64,000 bases of DNA, taken from assembly GCA_009377445.1 (NCBI GenBank), contig WHUA01000001.1:1112859-1176858 (forward strand), written 5' to 3'. How positions within the stretch are numbered: the first letter of the stretch is position 1; each line of letters begins with the position of its first letter. Below the pieces are notes generated by a model. The model was not told the origin of the DNA and did no database searches. It worked only from the letters and a program-made list of their open reading frames with translations. Below, piece after piece: positions 25,773 through 37,541 of the stretch. The position numbers were made by a program, and so were the translations under genes. This stretch comes from Alphaproteobacteria bacterium (GTDB lineage: Bacteria > Pseudomonadota > Alphaproteobacteria > UBA8366).

Positions 25773-27576
25773 CGGAAGGCTCCTCGCGGCGCTCTTCGTC
25801 GCACCGTCGCTCGTCATTGTGTCCGTTGCGGCGGCCGATGTCCGCCTGGCGCAGGAGGCGCCGGTGCGTCTCATGCCGCGGCGCGACCTGTCGACGCCCG
25901 TGCCGCCGAGCGTCCGGCCGGGCGAAGAAGGGCGCGGACCTTCCCAGGAAGCCGCGCCGCTCCCCGAGATACAGGTGAAGGATCTGGGCTCGATCGACCC
26001 TGAAGCGGTCGGCACGCTGGACGCGGCGACCGGCGGGTTCGGCGCCGGCATGTGGCTCGGTACGCCGCGGCCGGCCATCCAGCGCCTGATCGGCAGCATT
26101 CCCGCGGAGATCCGGTCGCCCGTGATGCGGGCGCTCGCCGAGCGGCTGCTGCTGACGGCCGCCGCGCTGCCGCCTGCCGAGGAAACCGCCGGCGGCGACG
26201 GCGACACGCCTTCGATATTGGCGCTGCGCGCCGAGCGGCTCGTGGCGATGGGGCTTATCGATGAGGCGCGGGCGCTGATCCTGGCGTCGCCGATGCGATC
26301 GAGCGATTCGGCGCTCGTCCGCCTCCACGTCGAGACTTTGCTGCTCGCGAACGATCCCGGCGGCGCCTGCGGCACGGCCAAGCGCGACGCAGCAAAACTG
26401 GCCGGCTCCTACTGGCAGCGCGTTGCGATCTTCTGCCAGCTCCTTGCCGGCGACAGCGACGGCGCGCAGCTCGGCGCCAACATCCTCGCCGAGACTCCTG
26501 ATTTCGACGACAAGGTTTTCCTGTCGATCGCCGACATGATGGCGCAGAAGCGCCCCGTGCGGATCGAATCCCTGCCGTCTCCGACGGCGTTGCACCTGGC
26601 GATGCTGCGCAGCGCGAATGCGCCGCTGCCGGCCGACGCGGTGGAGAAGGCCACGCCGCCCTTGCTGCGCGCGATCGGCATCAGTCCCAACGTCGAGCTC
26701 GACCTTCGCCTGCGCGCCGCCGAACGGGCCGCGTTCGCCGGCGCCATCGACACAGGACGGCTGGCGCAGATCTACATGAGCGTCGAGTTCGACGAAGCTG
26801 AGCTCAACACCGCGCTCTCGACGGCGCAGCGGAACTGGACGCCGCGCGGCCGTGCCCTGCTGTACCGGTCGGCGCAGCGGCAGACCGTGCCGACGGCGCG
26901 AGCGGCGGTGATCCAAAAGGCCTTCGAACTCGCGCGGACGGACGGCCAGCTTCTCCTGCTGGTCCGCCTTTATCGCGACCTGCTCAAGGATATCCCGGTG
27001 TCGGCGGACATGGCGTGGTTTGCCGGCGAGGCGGCGAAGGGTCTGCTGGCGCTCGGCGAGCGCGATGCGGCGCGGCCCTGGGTGACGTTGCTGCGCGAGC
27101 GGCAGCTTCGCGACCAGGATGCCCGCGTGTCGCGCGATCGGCTGTGGGCCCTCGCGCTCCTGGCCGGCGACGAGCGCTATCGTGCGGACGACGCAGAGAG
27201 CATGTCCGCATGGCTCGTGGCGCTCCGCGAGAACGAAGCGGAGCTTGCCTACGAGCGGGCCGGCCTGGCGCTCGTCCTCATGCAGGCGGTCGGCATGCAG
27301 ATTCCCGAGCAATATTGGCACGCGCTGCTGCAGCCGCCGCGGCAGTCGCCTGTCTTCGTTCCGCCGCCGGCTTACTGGCCGGCGCTGGAGAATGCGATGC
27401 GGGCGCGCCGGGTCGGCGAGACGGTCCTGCTTTCGATCCTGATGCTGGGACCGGACGGCACGCTCGGCGCCGATGCGGCGCTGCTGCGCGATGTGGTCGT
27501 GGCGCTGCGCACGGTCGGCCTCGAACAGGAGGGCCGGACGCTCGCGCTCGAAGCGGCGCTGGTCAACGGACTTTGA
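25750..27576 (+). CDS. exported helical-repeat protein of unknown function
   Basis: A 608-residue protein not assigned to a known family. The N-terminus resembles a signal peptide (RLLAALFVAPSLVIVSVAAADV, cleavage near residue 32; printed here without the full context). A Pro-rich stretch (45-75) leads to an all-helical region with alternating helix pairs, e.g. LRAERLVAMGLIDEARALIL, VRLHVETLLLANDPGGACGT and LWALALLAGDERYRADDAES, consistent with TPR- or Sel1-like repeats. It overlaps the small membrane protein by 23 nt and lies 4 nt before the recombinase gene. A periplasmic scaffold is possible. Confidence 0.6.
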   Translation: MTDGFRANGRLLAALFVAPSLVIVSVAAADVRLAQEAPVRLMPRRDLSTPVPPSVRPGEEGRGPSQEAAPLPEIQVKDLGSIDPEAVGTLDAATGGFGAGMWLGTPRPAIQRLIGSIPAEIRSPVMRALAERLLLTAAALPPAEETAGGDGDTPSILALRAERLVAMGLIDEARALILASPMRSSDSALVRLHVETLLLANDPGGACGTAKRDAAKLAGSYWQRVAIFCQLLAGDSDGAQLGANILAETPDFDDKVFLSIADMMAQKRPVRIESLPSPTALHLAMLRSANAPLPADAVEKATPPLLRAIGISPNVELDLRLRAAERAAFAGAIDTGRLAQIYMSVEFDEAELNTALSTAQRNWTPRGRALLYRSAQRQTVPTARAAVIQKAFELARTDGQLLLLVRLYRDLLKDIPVSADMAWFAGEAAKGLLALGERDAARPWVTLLRERQLRDQDARVSRDRLWALALLAGDERYRADDAESMSAWLVALRENEAELAYERAGLALVLMQAVGMQIPEQYWHALLQPPRQSPVFVPPPAYWPALENAMRARRVGETVLLSILMLGPDGTLGADAALLRDVVVALRTVGLEQEGRTLALEAALVNGL

Positions 27577-27580
27577 CGGC

Positions 27581-28537
27581 ATGACGGATGCTCGCGAGCT
27601 GGCCGGCGCCTGGCGCCTGGAGCCCTTCCTCGAGATGCTGACGGCAGAGCGCGGCGCGTCGGCGAATACGATCGCCGCGTACCGCCGGGACCTGCGGGAG
27701 TTCGTCACGATGATGGCGGGCCGCGGCCGCAATGCCACCGGCGTCGCCACGGACGACGTGAGGGATTACGTGACGCGCCTGGCGGAGGCGGGTTACGCGG
27801 CGACGACCGCCGCCCGGCGGCTTTCCGCGCTGCGCCAGTATTTCGGCTTCCTGTTCGCGGAGGGCATGCGCCCGGACGACCCGACGGCCATGGTCGACGG
27901 CCCCCGCCTGGGGCGGCCGCTGCCGAAGGTGCTGGACGAGGAGGAGGTGGGGCGGCTGCTCGACGCGGCGCATGAAAGGCCCGGGTCGGAAGGCCTTCGG
28001 CTCGCCGCCATGCTCGAGCTGCTTTACGCCACCGGGCTCCGGGTATCGGAGCTGGTGACCCTGCCGCTGGCGGCCGTGGCGCGGAACCCGGACGTCATCG
28101 TCGTCAGGGGCAAGGGCGAGCGCGAGCGGATGGTTCCCCTGACGCGCCCGGCGCGCAAGGCGCTGCAGGCCTATTGCAAGGTGCGCGACGATTTCGCCCC
28201 GGCCGGCGCCCGTGCCGGCGCCCGTGCGACATGGCTGTTCCCCTCGAGCGGCAAGGAGGGGCATCTGTCGCGCCAACGCTTCGGGCAGATGCTGAAGGAA
28301 CTGGCCGACGAATGCGGCATCGACCGCGGCAAGCTGAGCCCGCATGTGCTGCGGCATGCCTTCGCGAGCCATCTGCTGGCGAATGGCGCGGATCTACGCT
28401 CGGTCCAGCAGATGCTCGGCCACGCCGACATTTCGACCACGCAGATCTACACCCACGTGTTGGACGAGCGCCTGCAGGCGCTGGTGCGGGACAAGCACCC
28501 GCTCGCGGCCGCGAAGGGAAGGCGGCGGCGCGCCTGA
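27581..28537 (+). CDS. xerD: tyrosine recombinase XerD-type
   Basis: A 318-residue tyrosine recombinase of the XerC/XerD type that resolves chromosome dimers at dif. The N-terminal core-binding domain (about 10-105) contains SANTIAAYRRDLREF; the catalytic domain shows the Arg in YATGLRVSELVTL, Lys in RGKGERERMVPL, the HxxR box SPHVLRHAFASHLL, the GHADISTTQIYTHV segment with His and the nucleophile Tyr. Length is typical for XerD (about 300). It is 4 nt downstream of the exported protein gene and upstream of accA. XerC rather than XerD cannot be excluded. Confidence 0.92.
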   Translation: MTDARELAGAWRLEPFLEMLTAERGASANTIAAYRRDLREFVTMMAGRGRNATGVATDDVRDYVTRLAEAGYAATTAARRLSALRQYFGFLFAEGMRPDDPTAMVDGPRLGRPLPKVLDEEEVGRLLDAAHERPGSEGLRLAAMLELLYATGLRVSELVTLPLAAVARNPDVIVVRGKGERERMVPLTRPARKALQAYCKVRDDFAPAGARAGARATWLFPSSGKEGHLSRQRFGQMLKELADECGIDRGKLSPHVLRHAFASHLLANGADLRSVQQMLGHADISTTQIYTHVLDERLQALVRDKHPLAAAKGRRRRA

Positions 28538-28556
28538 GCGAGCGGATGCGCCGTGC

Positions 28557-28584
28557 TTGCTGTCAATTTGCCATGTCCTATGTT
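28557..28584 (+). promoter_or_regulatory. possible promoter upstream of accA
   Basis: TTGCTG (28557-28562) and TATGTT (28579-28584) with 16-base spacing, 39 nt before the accA start. Weak consensus match only. Confidence 0.3.
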
Positions 28585-28623
28585 AGGAACGCCCGTCAAT
28601 CTGGGGGGACGTTGGCCGGGTAG

Positions 28624-29580
28624 ATGAAGAATTTTCTCGATTTCGAAAAGCCGATCGCCGAGCTGGAAGGCAAGATCGAAGAGCTGCGCCACCTCTCCGG
28701 CGAGGGCGACTTCAACATCGCCGACGAAGTGTCGAAGCTGCAGGACAAGACGGAAAAGCTGCTGCGGCAGACCTACCAGAAGCTGACGCCCTGGCAGAAG
28801 GTGCAGGTCGCGCGCCATCCGGATCGCCCCCACTTCAACGACTACGTCGCCGCGCTGATCGAGGATTTCACACCCGTCGCAGGCGACCGCTGCTTTGCCG
28901 ACGACAAGGCGATCCTCGGCGGCATGGGGCGCTTTCGGGGCTACTCATGCGTCATCATCGGCCAGGAAAAGGGCGCCGATACGGGCGAGCGCGTCGCCCA
29001 CAACTTCGGCATGGCCCGGCCGGAGGGATACCGAAAGGCGCGCCGCCTGATGGAGCTCGCGGACCGCTTCTCGCTGCCCGTCATCAGTCTGGTGGATACG
29101 CCCGGCGCCTATCCCGGCGTCGGCGCGGAGGAGCGCGGCCAGGCCGAGGCCATCGCGCGCTGCATCGACACGGGCCTCGGCATCCGGGTGCCGCTGTTGA
29201 GCGTCATCATCGGCGAAGGCGGCTCGGGCGGGGCGATCGCCATTGCCACGGGCGACGTGGTGATGATGCTGGAACACAGCATCTACTCGGTCATCTCGCC
29301 CGAAGGCTGCGCTTCGATCCTATGGCGGAGCGCCGAGCAGACCCAGGTCGCCGCCGAAGCCTTGCGGCTGACCGCGCAGGATCTGCTGGGCCTCGGCCTG
29401 ATCGACCGGGTGCTGCCGGAGCCGCTCGGCGGCGCCCACCGCGATCCGGTGGAAACCATCGGGCGTCTCGGCGACGCGCTGGAAAGCGAGCTCAAGCGGT
29501 TGATCGTGCAGGATGGCGGTTTGCTGCGCCGCCGCCGCCGCGATAAGTTCCTGGAAATGGGCAAACAGGTGACGCCGTGA
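28624..29580 (+). CDS. accA: acetyl-CoA carboxylase carboxyltransferase subunit alpha
   Basis: A 318-residue AccA, half of the carboxyltransferase that transfers CO2 from carboxybiotin to acetyl-CoA to give malonyl-CoA. Features: N-terminal [32 protein letters not shown], the crotonase-fold segment [30 protein letters not shown], and [11 protein letters not shown]. Full length. Its stop overlaps the GTG of the following lipoprotein gene (GTGA). The interval upstream holds a weak candidate promoter. Confidence 0.97.
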   Translation: MKNFLDFEKPIAELEGKIEELRHLSGEGDFNIADEVSKLQDKTEKLLRQTYQKLTPWQKVQVARHPDRPHFNDYVAALIEDFTPVAGDRCFADDKAILGGMGRFRGYSCVIIGQEKGADTGERVAHNFGMARPEGYRKARRLMELADRFSLPVISLVDTPGAYPGVGAEERGQAEAIARCIDTGLGIRVPLLSVIIGEGGSGGAIAIATGDVVMMLEHSIYSVISPEGCASILWRSAEQTQVAAEALRLTAQDLLGLGLIDRVLPEPLGGAHRDPVETIGRLGDALESELKRLIVQDGGLLRRRRRDKFLEMGKQVTP

Positions 29581-29990
29581 ACCGATTCGCAATGCTGCTG
29601 CCGATCTTGCTACTGGCCGCCGGCTGCGGCGACACGTGGGACAAGTTCATGACCCCGGATTTCGCCTGGAGCCGCGACCGCGCGCTGAGCGCCGATCGCA
29701 GCGCGAGCGGGACGCTCGCCTTTCGCGAAGCGGTGCGCGCTTCCGGCGGGGAGACGCGAACCGCCGCGGCGGGCGGCTGTTACCGCGGCCGGCTTACCGC
29801 CGAAGGGAACACCTGTCAGGCGATGCGCACCGACGGCGGCGACCTGCTCACCCTCGCCGGCCCGCTGCGCGGCTTCGCGGCAGGCGACGCGGTTTGCGTC
29901 TGCGGCGTCCCGGCGACGCAGCAATTCTGCGATCAGGGCGTGACGCTGCTGATCCGCGAGATTTCCGACAACTGCGCCAATATCCAGTAG
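29577..29990 (+). CDS. small lipoprotein with cysteine-rich domain
   Basis: A 137-residue lipoprotein precursor of no recognised family. The signal peptide ([16 protein letters not shown]) has lipobox LAAGC with Cys17 or so. The mature part has several cysteines ([36 protein letters not shown]), compatible with disulfides in a periplasmic beta-rich (OB-like) domain: [19 protein letters not shown]. The GTG at 29577 overlaps the accA stop, indicating coupling. It converges with secA, 13 nt away. Confidence 0.65.
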   Translation: MNRFAMLLPILLLAAGCGDTWDKFMTPDFAWSRDRALSADRSASGTLAFREAVRASGGETRTAAAGGCYRGRLTAEGNTCQAMRTDGGDLLTLAGPLRGFAAGDAVCVCGVPATQQFCDQGVTLLIREISDNCANIQ

Positions 29991-30003
29991 CGGCCGCGCG
30001 GGC

Positions 30004-32763
<2,760 letters not shown>

Positions 32764-32821
32764 GAGGACCTCGATTTAGGGGCGGCGCTCGAAAGCACCG
32801 GGTTTCCGCGCATGTGCGAGT

Positions 32822-32850
32822 GACATAAGCACAGTCCCTTGATCTGTCAA
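32822..32850 (-). promoter_or_regulatory. predicted secA promoter
   Basis: On the minus strand: a perfect TTGACA (32845-32850) and TATGTC (32822-32827) with 17-base spacing, giving a leader of about 50 nt before the secA ATG at 32763. Confidence 0.55.
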
Positions 32851-32861
32851 CGACAGCCGGA

Positions 32862-32887
32862 AGGGCGGCGAGGGCATCCGCCGCCCT
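32862..32887. repeat. GC-rich inverted repeat between secA and parvulin genes
   Basis: AGGGCGGCG (32862-32870) and CGCCGCCCT (32879-32887), a perfect 9-bp stem with an 8-base loop, upstream of the secA -35. No T run on either side. Probably a local structure or protein-binding site. Confidence 0.35.
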
Positions 32888-33020
32888 CGCGGGGCCCCGT
32901 TCCGGCGTCCATGGCGCGCCTTGTTCTCGCTGTCTACATATGCATTATGCGCGCTGTACGGCGGGTGTTGCCGCCCGCCGGCCGGCGATTCGCCTGCCAG
33001 ATCATTGAAAGGAAGAGTGC

Positions 33021-33932
33021 ATGAACCGGCTTTGTGCGATGGCAGCAATTGTTGCGCTGGCCGCTGCATTCGCCGCGGCGCCCGCGGCGGCGCAGAAATC
33101 GGCCGCGAAAGCCAAGAAACCGAACCCTGCCACCGTGGTTGTCGCCACTGTCGAGGGCCAGCCGATATACCAGGCGGAAGTGCTGGCGGCCTACAAGACC
33201 TTGCCGCCCAAGATCCAGAAAGCGGGCTTGGACAAGGCTTACGAGCGCGTCCTGGAAATGCTCATAGAGCGCAAGATGATGACGATCTTCGGCCGGCGCG
33301 AGAAGTTTGATGCGGATCCGGAGGTCAAGCGCCGAATGGCGATCGCCGAGGATCAGATCATCCGCGAGGTCTACCTCGATCGGCTCATCAGGAAGTACCT
33401 GACCGAGGAGCGCGTGCGCGCGCATTACGACGAACTGGTGCGCAAGAGCCCGCCGGGCAAGGAAGTCAGGGCGCGCCACATCCTGGTGGACAGCGAGAGC
33501 AAGGCCAAGGAAATGATCCAGCAGGTGAAGAGCGGCAAGGATTTCGCCCAGCTCGCCACCAAGAACTCGATCGGCCCGTCGGCGCAGCGCGGCGGCGATC
33601 TGGGCTATTTCACGGCGCCCGAGATGGTGAAGCAGTTCTCCGACGTCGCCTTCAGCCTCAAGAAGGGCGAGGTTTCGGACAAGCCGGTGAAGACGCAATT
33701 CGGCTGGCACGTCATAAAGGTGGAAGACATCCGGACGCGCAAGATTCCGCCCTATGAGAAGGTCAAGCCGCAGGTCGAGCGCGAGGTGTGGGAAAAGCTA
33801 GGCGAAGATTTCCTTCGTCAGTATCGTGTGCAGACCAAAGTTCAGCGATTCTCGCTCGACGGTAAGACGGCGTTGCCGGATCTTCCTAAGGCCAAGCCTC
33901 CAGCGCCCGCCGCCGGCGCCAAGCCCAAATAG
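33021..33932 (+). CDS. periplasmic parvulin-type peptidyl-prolyl isomerase
   Basis: A 303-residue exported protein: signal peptide (residues 1-25, LCAMAAIVALAAAFAAAPAAAQ), a SurA/PrsA-like N-terminal helical chaperone section (35-135), a parvulin PPIase domain (about 145-240: VRARHILVDSESKAKEMIQQ, GPSAQRGGDLGYFTAPEMV, VKTQFGWHVIKVEDIR), and a Pro/Ala/Lys-rich tail. It probably helps fold outer-membrane or exported proteins. SecA lies divergently upstream; argJ follows 7 nt after the stop. Confidence 0.92.
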   Translation: MNRLCAMAAIVALAAAFAAAPAAAQKSAAKAKKPNPATVVVATVEGQPIYQAEVLAAYKTLPPKIQKAGLDKAYERVLEMLIERKMMTIFGRREKFDADPEVKRRMAIAEDQIIREVYLDRLIRKYLTEERVRAHYDELVRKSPPGKEVRARHILVDSESKAKEMIQQVKSGKDFAQLATKNSIGPSAQRGGDLGYFTAPEMVKQFSDVAFSLKKGEVSDKPVKTQFGWHVIKVEDIRTRKIPPYEKVKPQVEREVWEKLGEDFLRQYRVQTKVQRFSLDGKTALPDLPKAKPPAPAAGAKPK

Positions 33933-33939
33933 GTCAGCC

Positions 33940-35169
33940 ATGTTTGCAAAATCACCTCTTGCTCCGGAAACCTTTCCGGAAATACCGGCGATCGCCGGCG
34001 TGCGGGTCGCCGGCATGGCTGTCGGCCTGAAGGAAAGCGGGCGGCGCGACCTGTTCGTCGCCGAACTGGCGAAAGGAAGCACGATCGCCGGGCTGCTGAC
34101 CAGGTCGGCATGTCCCTCGGCGCCGGTCGACTGGTGCCGCCGCGGCCTTTCGGGCGGCCGGGCGCGCGCCATCGTCGTCAACTCGGGCAATGCGAACGCG
34201 TTCACAGGCAAGGCCGGCGACCGCACCGTGACGCACACCGTGAGCGAAGCGGCGCGCCTTTTCAAATGTCCGAAGAAGGAGGTGTTCGTCGCCTCGACCG
34301 GCGTCATCGGCGTGCCGGTGGGCCAGGATTACATCAGCCGCCAGCTCCCGCGCCTGCACCAGGCCCTGTCGCCGAACGGCTGGGCGGAGGCGAGCCAGGC
34401 GATCATGACGACCGACACCTTTCCCAAGGTGGCCGTGCGCCGCGCGCGAATCGGCGATACCGAGGTGACGCTCGCCGGTATCGCGAAGGGCTCCGGCATG
34501 ATCGCGCCGGACATGGCGACCATGCTCAGCTTCGTCTTCACCGATGCGGCGATACCGGCAAAGGTGCTTCAGGCCTTGCTGCGCCGGGCGGGCGACCGTT
34601 CCTTCAACTGCATCACGGTCGACAGCGATACCTCGACCAGCGATACGCTGCTGCTGGCCGCGACCGGCCAGGCGAAGCATCCGGCGGTCAAATCGGCATC
34701 GGGCAAGCTGATTGCCGGCTTCAAGGAGGCGCTCGAATCGCTGCTCGTTGATCTCGCCACGCAGGTGGTGAAGGACGGCGAGGGCGCGCAGAAATTCGTC
34801 ACCATCGACGTCAAGGGCGCGGCCACTGACGCGGCGGCGCGCCGCATCGGCCTTGCGATCGGCAATTCCCCCCTCGTCAAGACGGCGATCGCCGGCGGAG
34901 ACGCGAACTGGGGCCGGATCGTCATGGCGGTCGGCAAGGCGGGCGAAAAAGCCGACCGGGACCGGCTCTCGATCTCGTTCGGCGGGATCGCCATCACGCG
35001 CCGCGGCAAGCGCGTGCCCGATTACGACGAGTCGAAGGTGGAGCAGCATCTGCGCGGCAAGTCGATCGACGTCGCCGTCGACGTCGGAGTCGGCAAGGGC
35101 GCCGCTCGGGTCTGGACCTGCGACCTGACGCACGGCTACATCGAGATCAACGCCGACTACCGGACCTGA
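33940..35169 (+). CDS. argJ: bifunctional ornithine acetyltransferase / N-acetylglutamate synthase
   Basis: A 409-residue ArgJ, which transfers acetyl from N-acetylornithine to glutamate (arginine synthesis). The protein cleaves itself before the Thr in KGSGMIAPDMATMLSF (near residue 190), producing alpha and beta chains with Thr as nucleophile. Other segments: VNSGNANAFTGKAGD, TGVIGVPV and the C-terminal GNSPLVKTAIAGGDANWGRI (a 20-residue motif). The start ATG at 33940 is preferred; the upstream frame lies in the parvulin gene. MutT follows 7 nt after. Confidence 0.96.
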   Translation: MFAKSPLAPETFPEIPAIAGVRVAGMAVGLKESGRRDLFVAELAKGSTIAGLLTRSACPSAPVDWCRRGLSGGRARAIVVNSGNANAFTGKAGDRTVTHTVSEAARLFKCPKKEVFVASTGVIGVPVGQDYISRQLPRLHQALSPNGWAEASQAIMTTDTFPKVAVRRARIGDTEVTLAGIAKGSGMIAPDMATMLSFVFTDAAIPAKVLQALLRRAGDRSFNCITVDSDTSTSDTLLLAATGQAKHPAVKSASGKLIAGFKEALESLLVDLATQVVKDGEGAQKFVTIDVKGAATDAAARRIGLAIGNSPLVKTAIAGGDANWGRIVMAVGKAGEKADRDRLSISFGGIAITRRGKRVPDYDESKVEQHLRGKSIDVAVDVGVGKGAARVWTCDLTHGYIEINADYRT

Positions 35170-35176
35170 CCGGACC

Positions 35177-35626
35177 ATGAGCGAAAGGCGCGACGGCTGC
35201 TGGCAGGAAGGAACGCCCGGTGACCCGCTGCCGATGGTGCTCGTCGTCGCGGGCGCGCTGGTGGATGCCGACGGGCGGGTGCTCATCGCGCGCCGGCCGG
35301 AAGGCAAGCGCATGGCTGGGCTGTGGGAGTTTCCCGGCGGTAAGGTCGCGCCCGGCGAGACGCCGGAGGAGGCCTTGGTTCGCGAGCTGCAGGAAGAGCT
35401 CGGCGTCGACACCCGCGAGAGCTGCCTCGCCCCGATCGCTTTCGCGAGCCATCGCTACGACGATTTTCATCTGCTGATGCCGCTCTACGTCTGCCGCGTC
35501 TGGAAGGGCGCGCCGTCGCCGCGCGAAGGGCAGGAGCTGGCCTGGGTGCGTCCGCCGCGGCTGTCCGACTACCCCATGCCGCCCGCGGATGCGCCGCTGA
35601 TAGCGCTGCTTCGCGATCTGATCTGA
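35177..35626 (+). CDS. mutT: Nudix hydrolase MutT (8-oxo-dGTP diphosphatase)
   Basis: A 149-residue Nudix enzyme; the 23-residue box reads GGKVAPGETPEEALVRELQE then ELGV. MutT-type residues are present: LIARRPEGKRMAGLWEFPGG at the start of the fold, and the C-terminal WVRPPRLSDYPMPPADAPLI. It removes oxidised guanine nucleotides from the dNTP pool. The argJ-mutT order is frequent in alphaproteobacteria. Confidence 0.92.
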   Translation: MSERRDGCWQEGTPGDPLPMVLVVAGALVDADGRVLIARRPEGKRMAGLWEFPGGKVAPGETPEEALVRELQEELGVDTRESCLAPIAFASHRYDDFHLLMPLYVCRVWKGAPSPREGQELAWVRPPRLSDYPMPPADAPLIALLRDLI

Positions 35627-35648
35627 AGCGCGGGCGGGGCGCGCCGCG

Positions 35649-36500
35649 CTACACGTAATACGGCGTGCCGGGGCTCGGCTTGCGCCGCAGCTCGCGGTAG
35701 GAAATCGACAAAGCCGACACGCTCGCCGCGATCACGATGTAATAGACGAAATTGAACGCCAGGCTGGCGACGAAGCGGAACGTCAGGGTTCCCGCCAACC
35801 CGGTCGCTTGCGCGAACAGGCCGACCGCCGAGCTCACCAGCACGGCGGCGAGCATGGCGGGTGCGATCGACAGGATCAGGATCGCGACCATGCGCCAACT
35901 GTTGCGGCGGCCCATCACCCATGCCTCCATGAGGGTCAGCTTGTGATCGAGCGCGGCCGCCGGCAGCCAGATCGCGAGCCGGACCTGAAGCAGCAGCACG
36001 ACGACGGCGATTACCGTCTTGCCGAGTTGCAGGAAGAGGATGCCCGTGGACGGCCCGCCGACGCCGCTCTGTGCAAGCCCCGCCGCCGTGCCCCCGCCGA
36101 CGATCATCGTGATCACCGCCGGCGGCAGGGCAAGCGCCAGGGTAATCAGGGCGATCACGAAAAACCGCCCCAGGAAGAGCGTCTTCCGCCGGTCCCAGCG
36201 CAAGGCGCTGAGGATCGTCGTCTGTTCCTCCGATCGCAGGCAGCGGCGATGCCAGGCGACCGCGAACATGACGTAGAAGATCGTGGGAAGGGCCACGGCG
36301 AGAAACAGGCCGAGGACGTGCAGGCCGCTGAGGCTTGCGCCTTCCGCCTCGGGCGTGCCGCTCGCAAGCAGCGCGGACAAGCCGATGCCGAAGATCGAAA
36401 GGGCCAGAACCGGCGCGGCCATCATGCGCAGCAGATCGAGCCTGTTCTCCCAGAGGAACCGGAAGACCTCGAAGACGATGTCTCTGATTGAAAGTTGCAT
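35649..36500 (-). CDS. six-helix integral membrane protein
   Basis: A 283-residue protein with six predicted membrane helices (about 24-46, 59-83, 110-135, 150-180, 203-225, 240-265). It opens with LSIRDIVFEVFRFLWENRLD, a helical amphipathic start resembling DUF975/DUF2189-like membrane families, and has an AWHRRCLRSEE loop and LMEAWVMGRRNSW before the fifth helix. Function unknown. Lies 8 nt downstream of the methyltransferase gene in the same direction. Confidence 0.7.
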   Translation of the reverse strand: MQLSIRDIVFEVFRFLWENRLDLLRMMAAPVLALSIFGIGLSALLASGTPEAEGASLSGLHVLGLFLAVALPTIFYVMFAVAWHRRCLRSEEQTTILSALRWDRRKTLFLGRFFVIALITLALALPPAVITMIVGGGTAAGLAQSGVGGPSTGILFLQLGKTVIAVVVLLLQVRLAIWLPAAALDHKLTLMEAWVMGRRNSWRMVAILILSIAPAMLAAVLVSSAVGLFAQATGLAGTLTFRFVASLAFNFVYYIVIAASVSALSISYRELRRKPSPGTPYYV

Positions 36501-36508
36501 CGCGGCGC

Positions 36509-37438
36509 TTACGGCTCCCTGTCGTTCCCTGGCTTCGGCGTTGCGGGCTCGCCTGCGGAAATCTCTTCGCTTTGCAGAGCCTTGGCAAGCCGTGATTGGG
36601 CGCTGCCCGGCGTCAGCGGGCGCTGCTGGGACTCGTGCGGCGCCCAGCCGTGCAGAAACACGACGCCGAAGGTCGCCGGAATCCGCCCATCTGCGCCGGC
36701 GTAGCGCTGGTGATAGAGCTCCGCCGCCCGCGCCAGCAGGCCCCGTCCCGTGAAATGGCGCTGCTGCCCGGTCAGCACGTTGCTCTCACCCATGCCGCGC
36801 AGGTCATCGAACAGCTTCATGGCATTGTCGTAGGTCACGACGATCCGGTCGCGATCGACCACGGGAAGCGAAAAGCCTGCCCGCTGCAGCAAGCCGCCGA
36901 CGTCGCGCAGCTCGGCGAACGGCGAGACGCGGGGGCTGACGCCGCCGCTGGCCTCGATTTCCGCCTGCATCAGGCAATCGCGCAGCTCCCCCAACGTCCC
37001 TTCGCCCAGCATCGCCGCGAGCAGGAGGCCGTCGGGCCGGAGCGCCCGGCGCAGCTGCAACAGCGCGCCCGGCAGGTCGTTTACCCAATGCAGGCTGAGA
37101 TTGCTCACGATCAGGTCGAAGGTGTCCGCGCCGAACGGGAGGAATTCCTCGTCGGCGACCACCGCGCAAGGGCCGGCGCGCCGGGCCATCTCGTAGGAAA
37201 GATCGCTTCGGATCATCGTGTCCGCCTGGCGCAATCGCGCCGACGCACGGCCCGTCCCGCCCGTATGGCAGCCGAGATCGAGCACGCTGCCGAAGCTCCG
37301 GCTGATGTCGTCAAGACGCTCGGCGATGCGTTCCCCTACCTCGCGCAGCAGGAAATCATGGGCGGGGAAACCGCCTGCGGCCCGATCGCGGTGCTGGCGC
37401 AGGCGCCTGCGGTCGAAAACGCGGATAGGGTCGCTCAT
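36509..37438 (-). CDS. BioC/NDUFAF5-like SAM-dependent methyltransferase fold protein
   Basis: A 309-residue Rossmann-fold protein. Its opening IRVFDRRRLRQHRDRAA is the hallmark of the alphaproteobacterial relatives of mitochondrial NDUFAF5, which modifies an arginine of the complex I NDUFS7 subunit. The SAM-binding motif is VLDLGCHTGGTG, followed by DLIVSNLSLHWVNDLPGAL. BioC (biotin pathway) is the alternative, but no bio genes are near. Neighbour comF diverges from it, and grxC and a nitrilase follow, as in many alphaproteobacteria. C-terminal 30 residues are disordered. Confidence 0.82.
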   Translation of the reverse strand: MSDPIRVFDRRRLRQHRDRAAGGFPAHDFLLREVGERIAERLDDISRSFGSVLDLGCHTGGTGRASARLRQADTMIRSDLSYEMARRAGPCAVVADEEFLPFGADTFDLIVSNLSLHWVNDLPGALLQLRRALRPDGLLLAAMLGEGTLGELRDCLMQAEIEASGGVSPRVSPFAELRDVGGLLQRAGFSLPVVDRDRIVVTYDNAMKLFDDLRGMGESNVLTGQQRHFTGRGLLARAAELYHQRYAGADGRIPATFGVVFLHGWAPHESQQRPLTPGSAQSRLAKALQSEEISAGEPATPKPGNDREP

Positions 37439-37541
37439 ACCGGCACACTATGGGCGCCGCGCGGCGTGCGCAAACGGAATGGTTGTCGGCCGTCCCGGCG
37501 CCTCATACAGTCGCGCGGGGATGCGAAGGGGGTACGGAACG

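Noticed and set aside
27581..28537. Integrase of a mobile element
   Set aside because: The recombinase has XerD-type motifs and length, and lies between housekeeping genes without att repeats, a flanking tRNA or phage genes.
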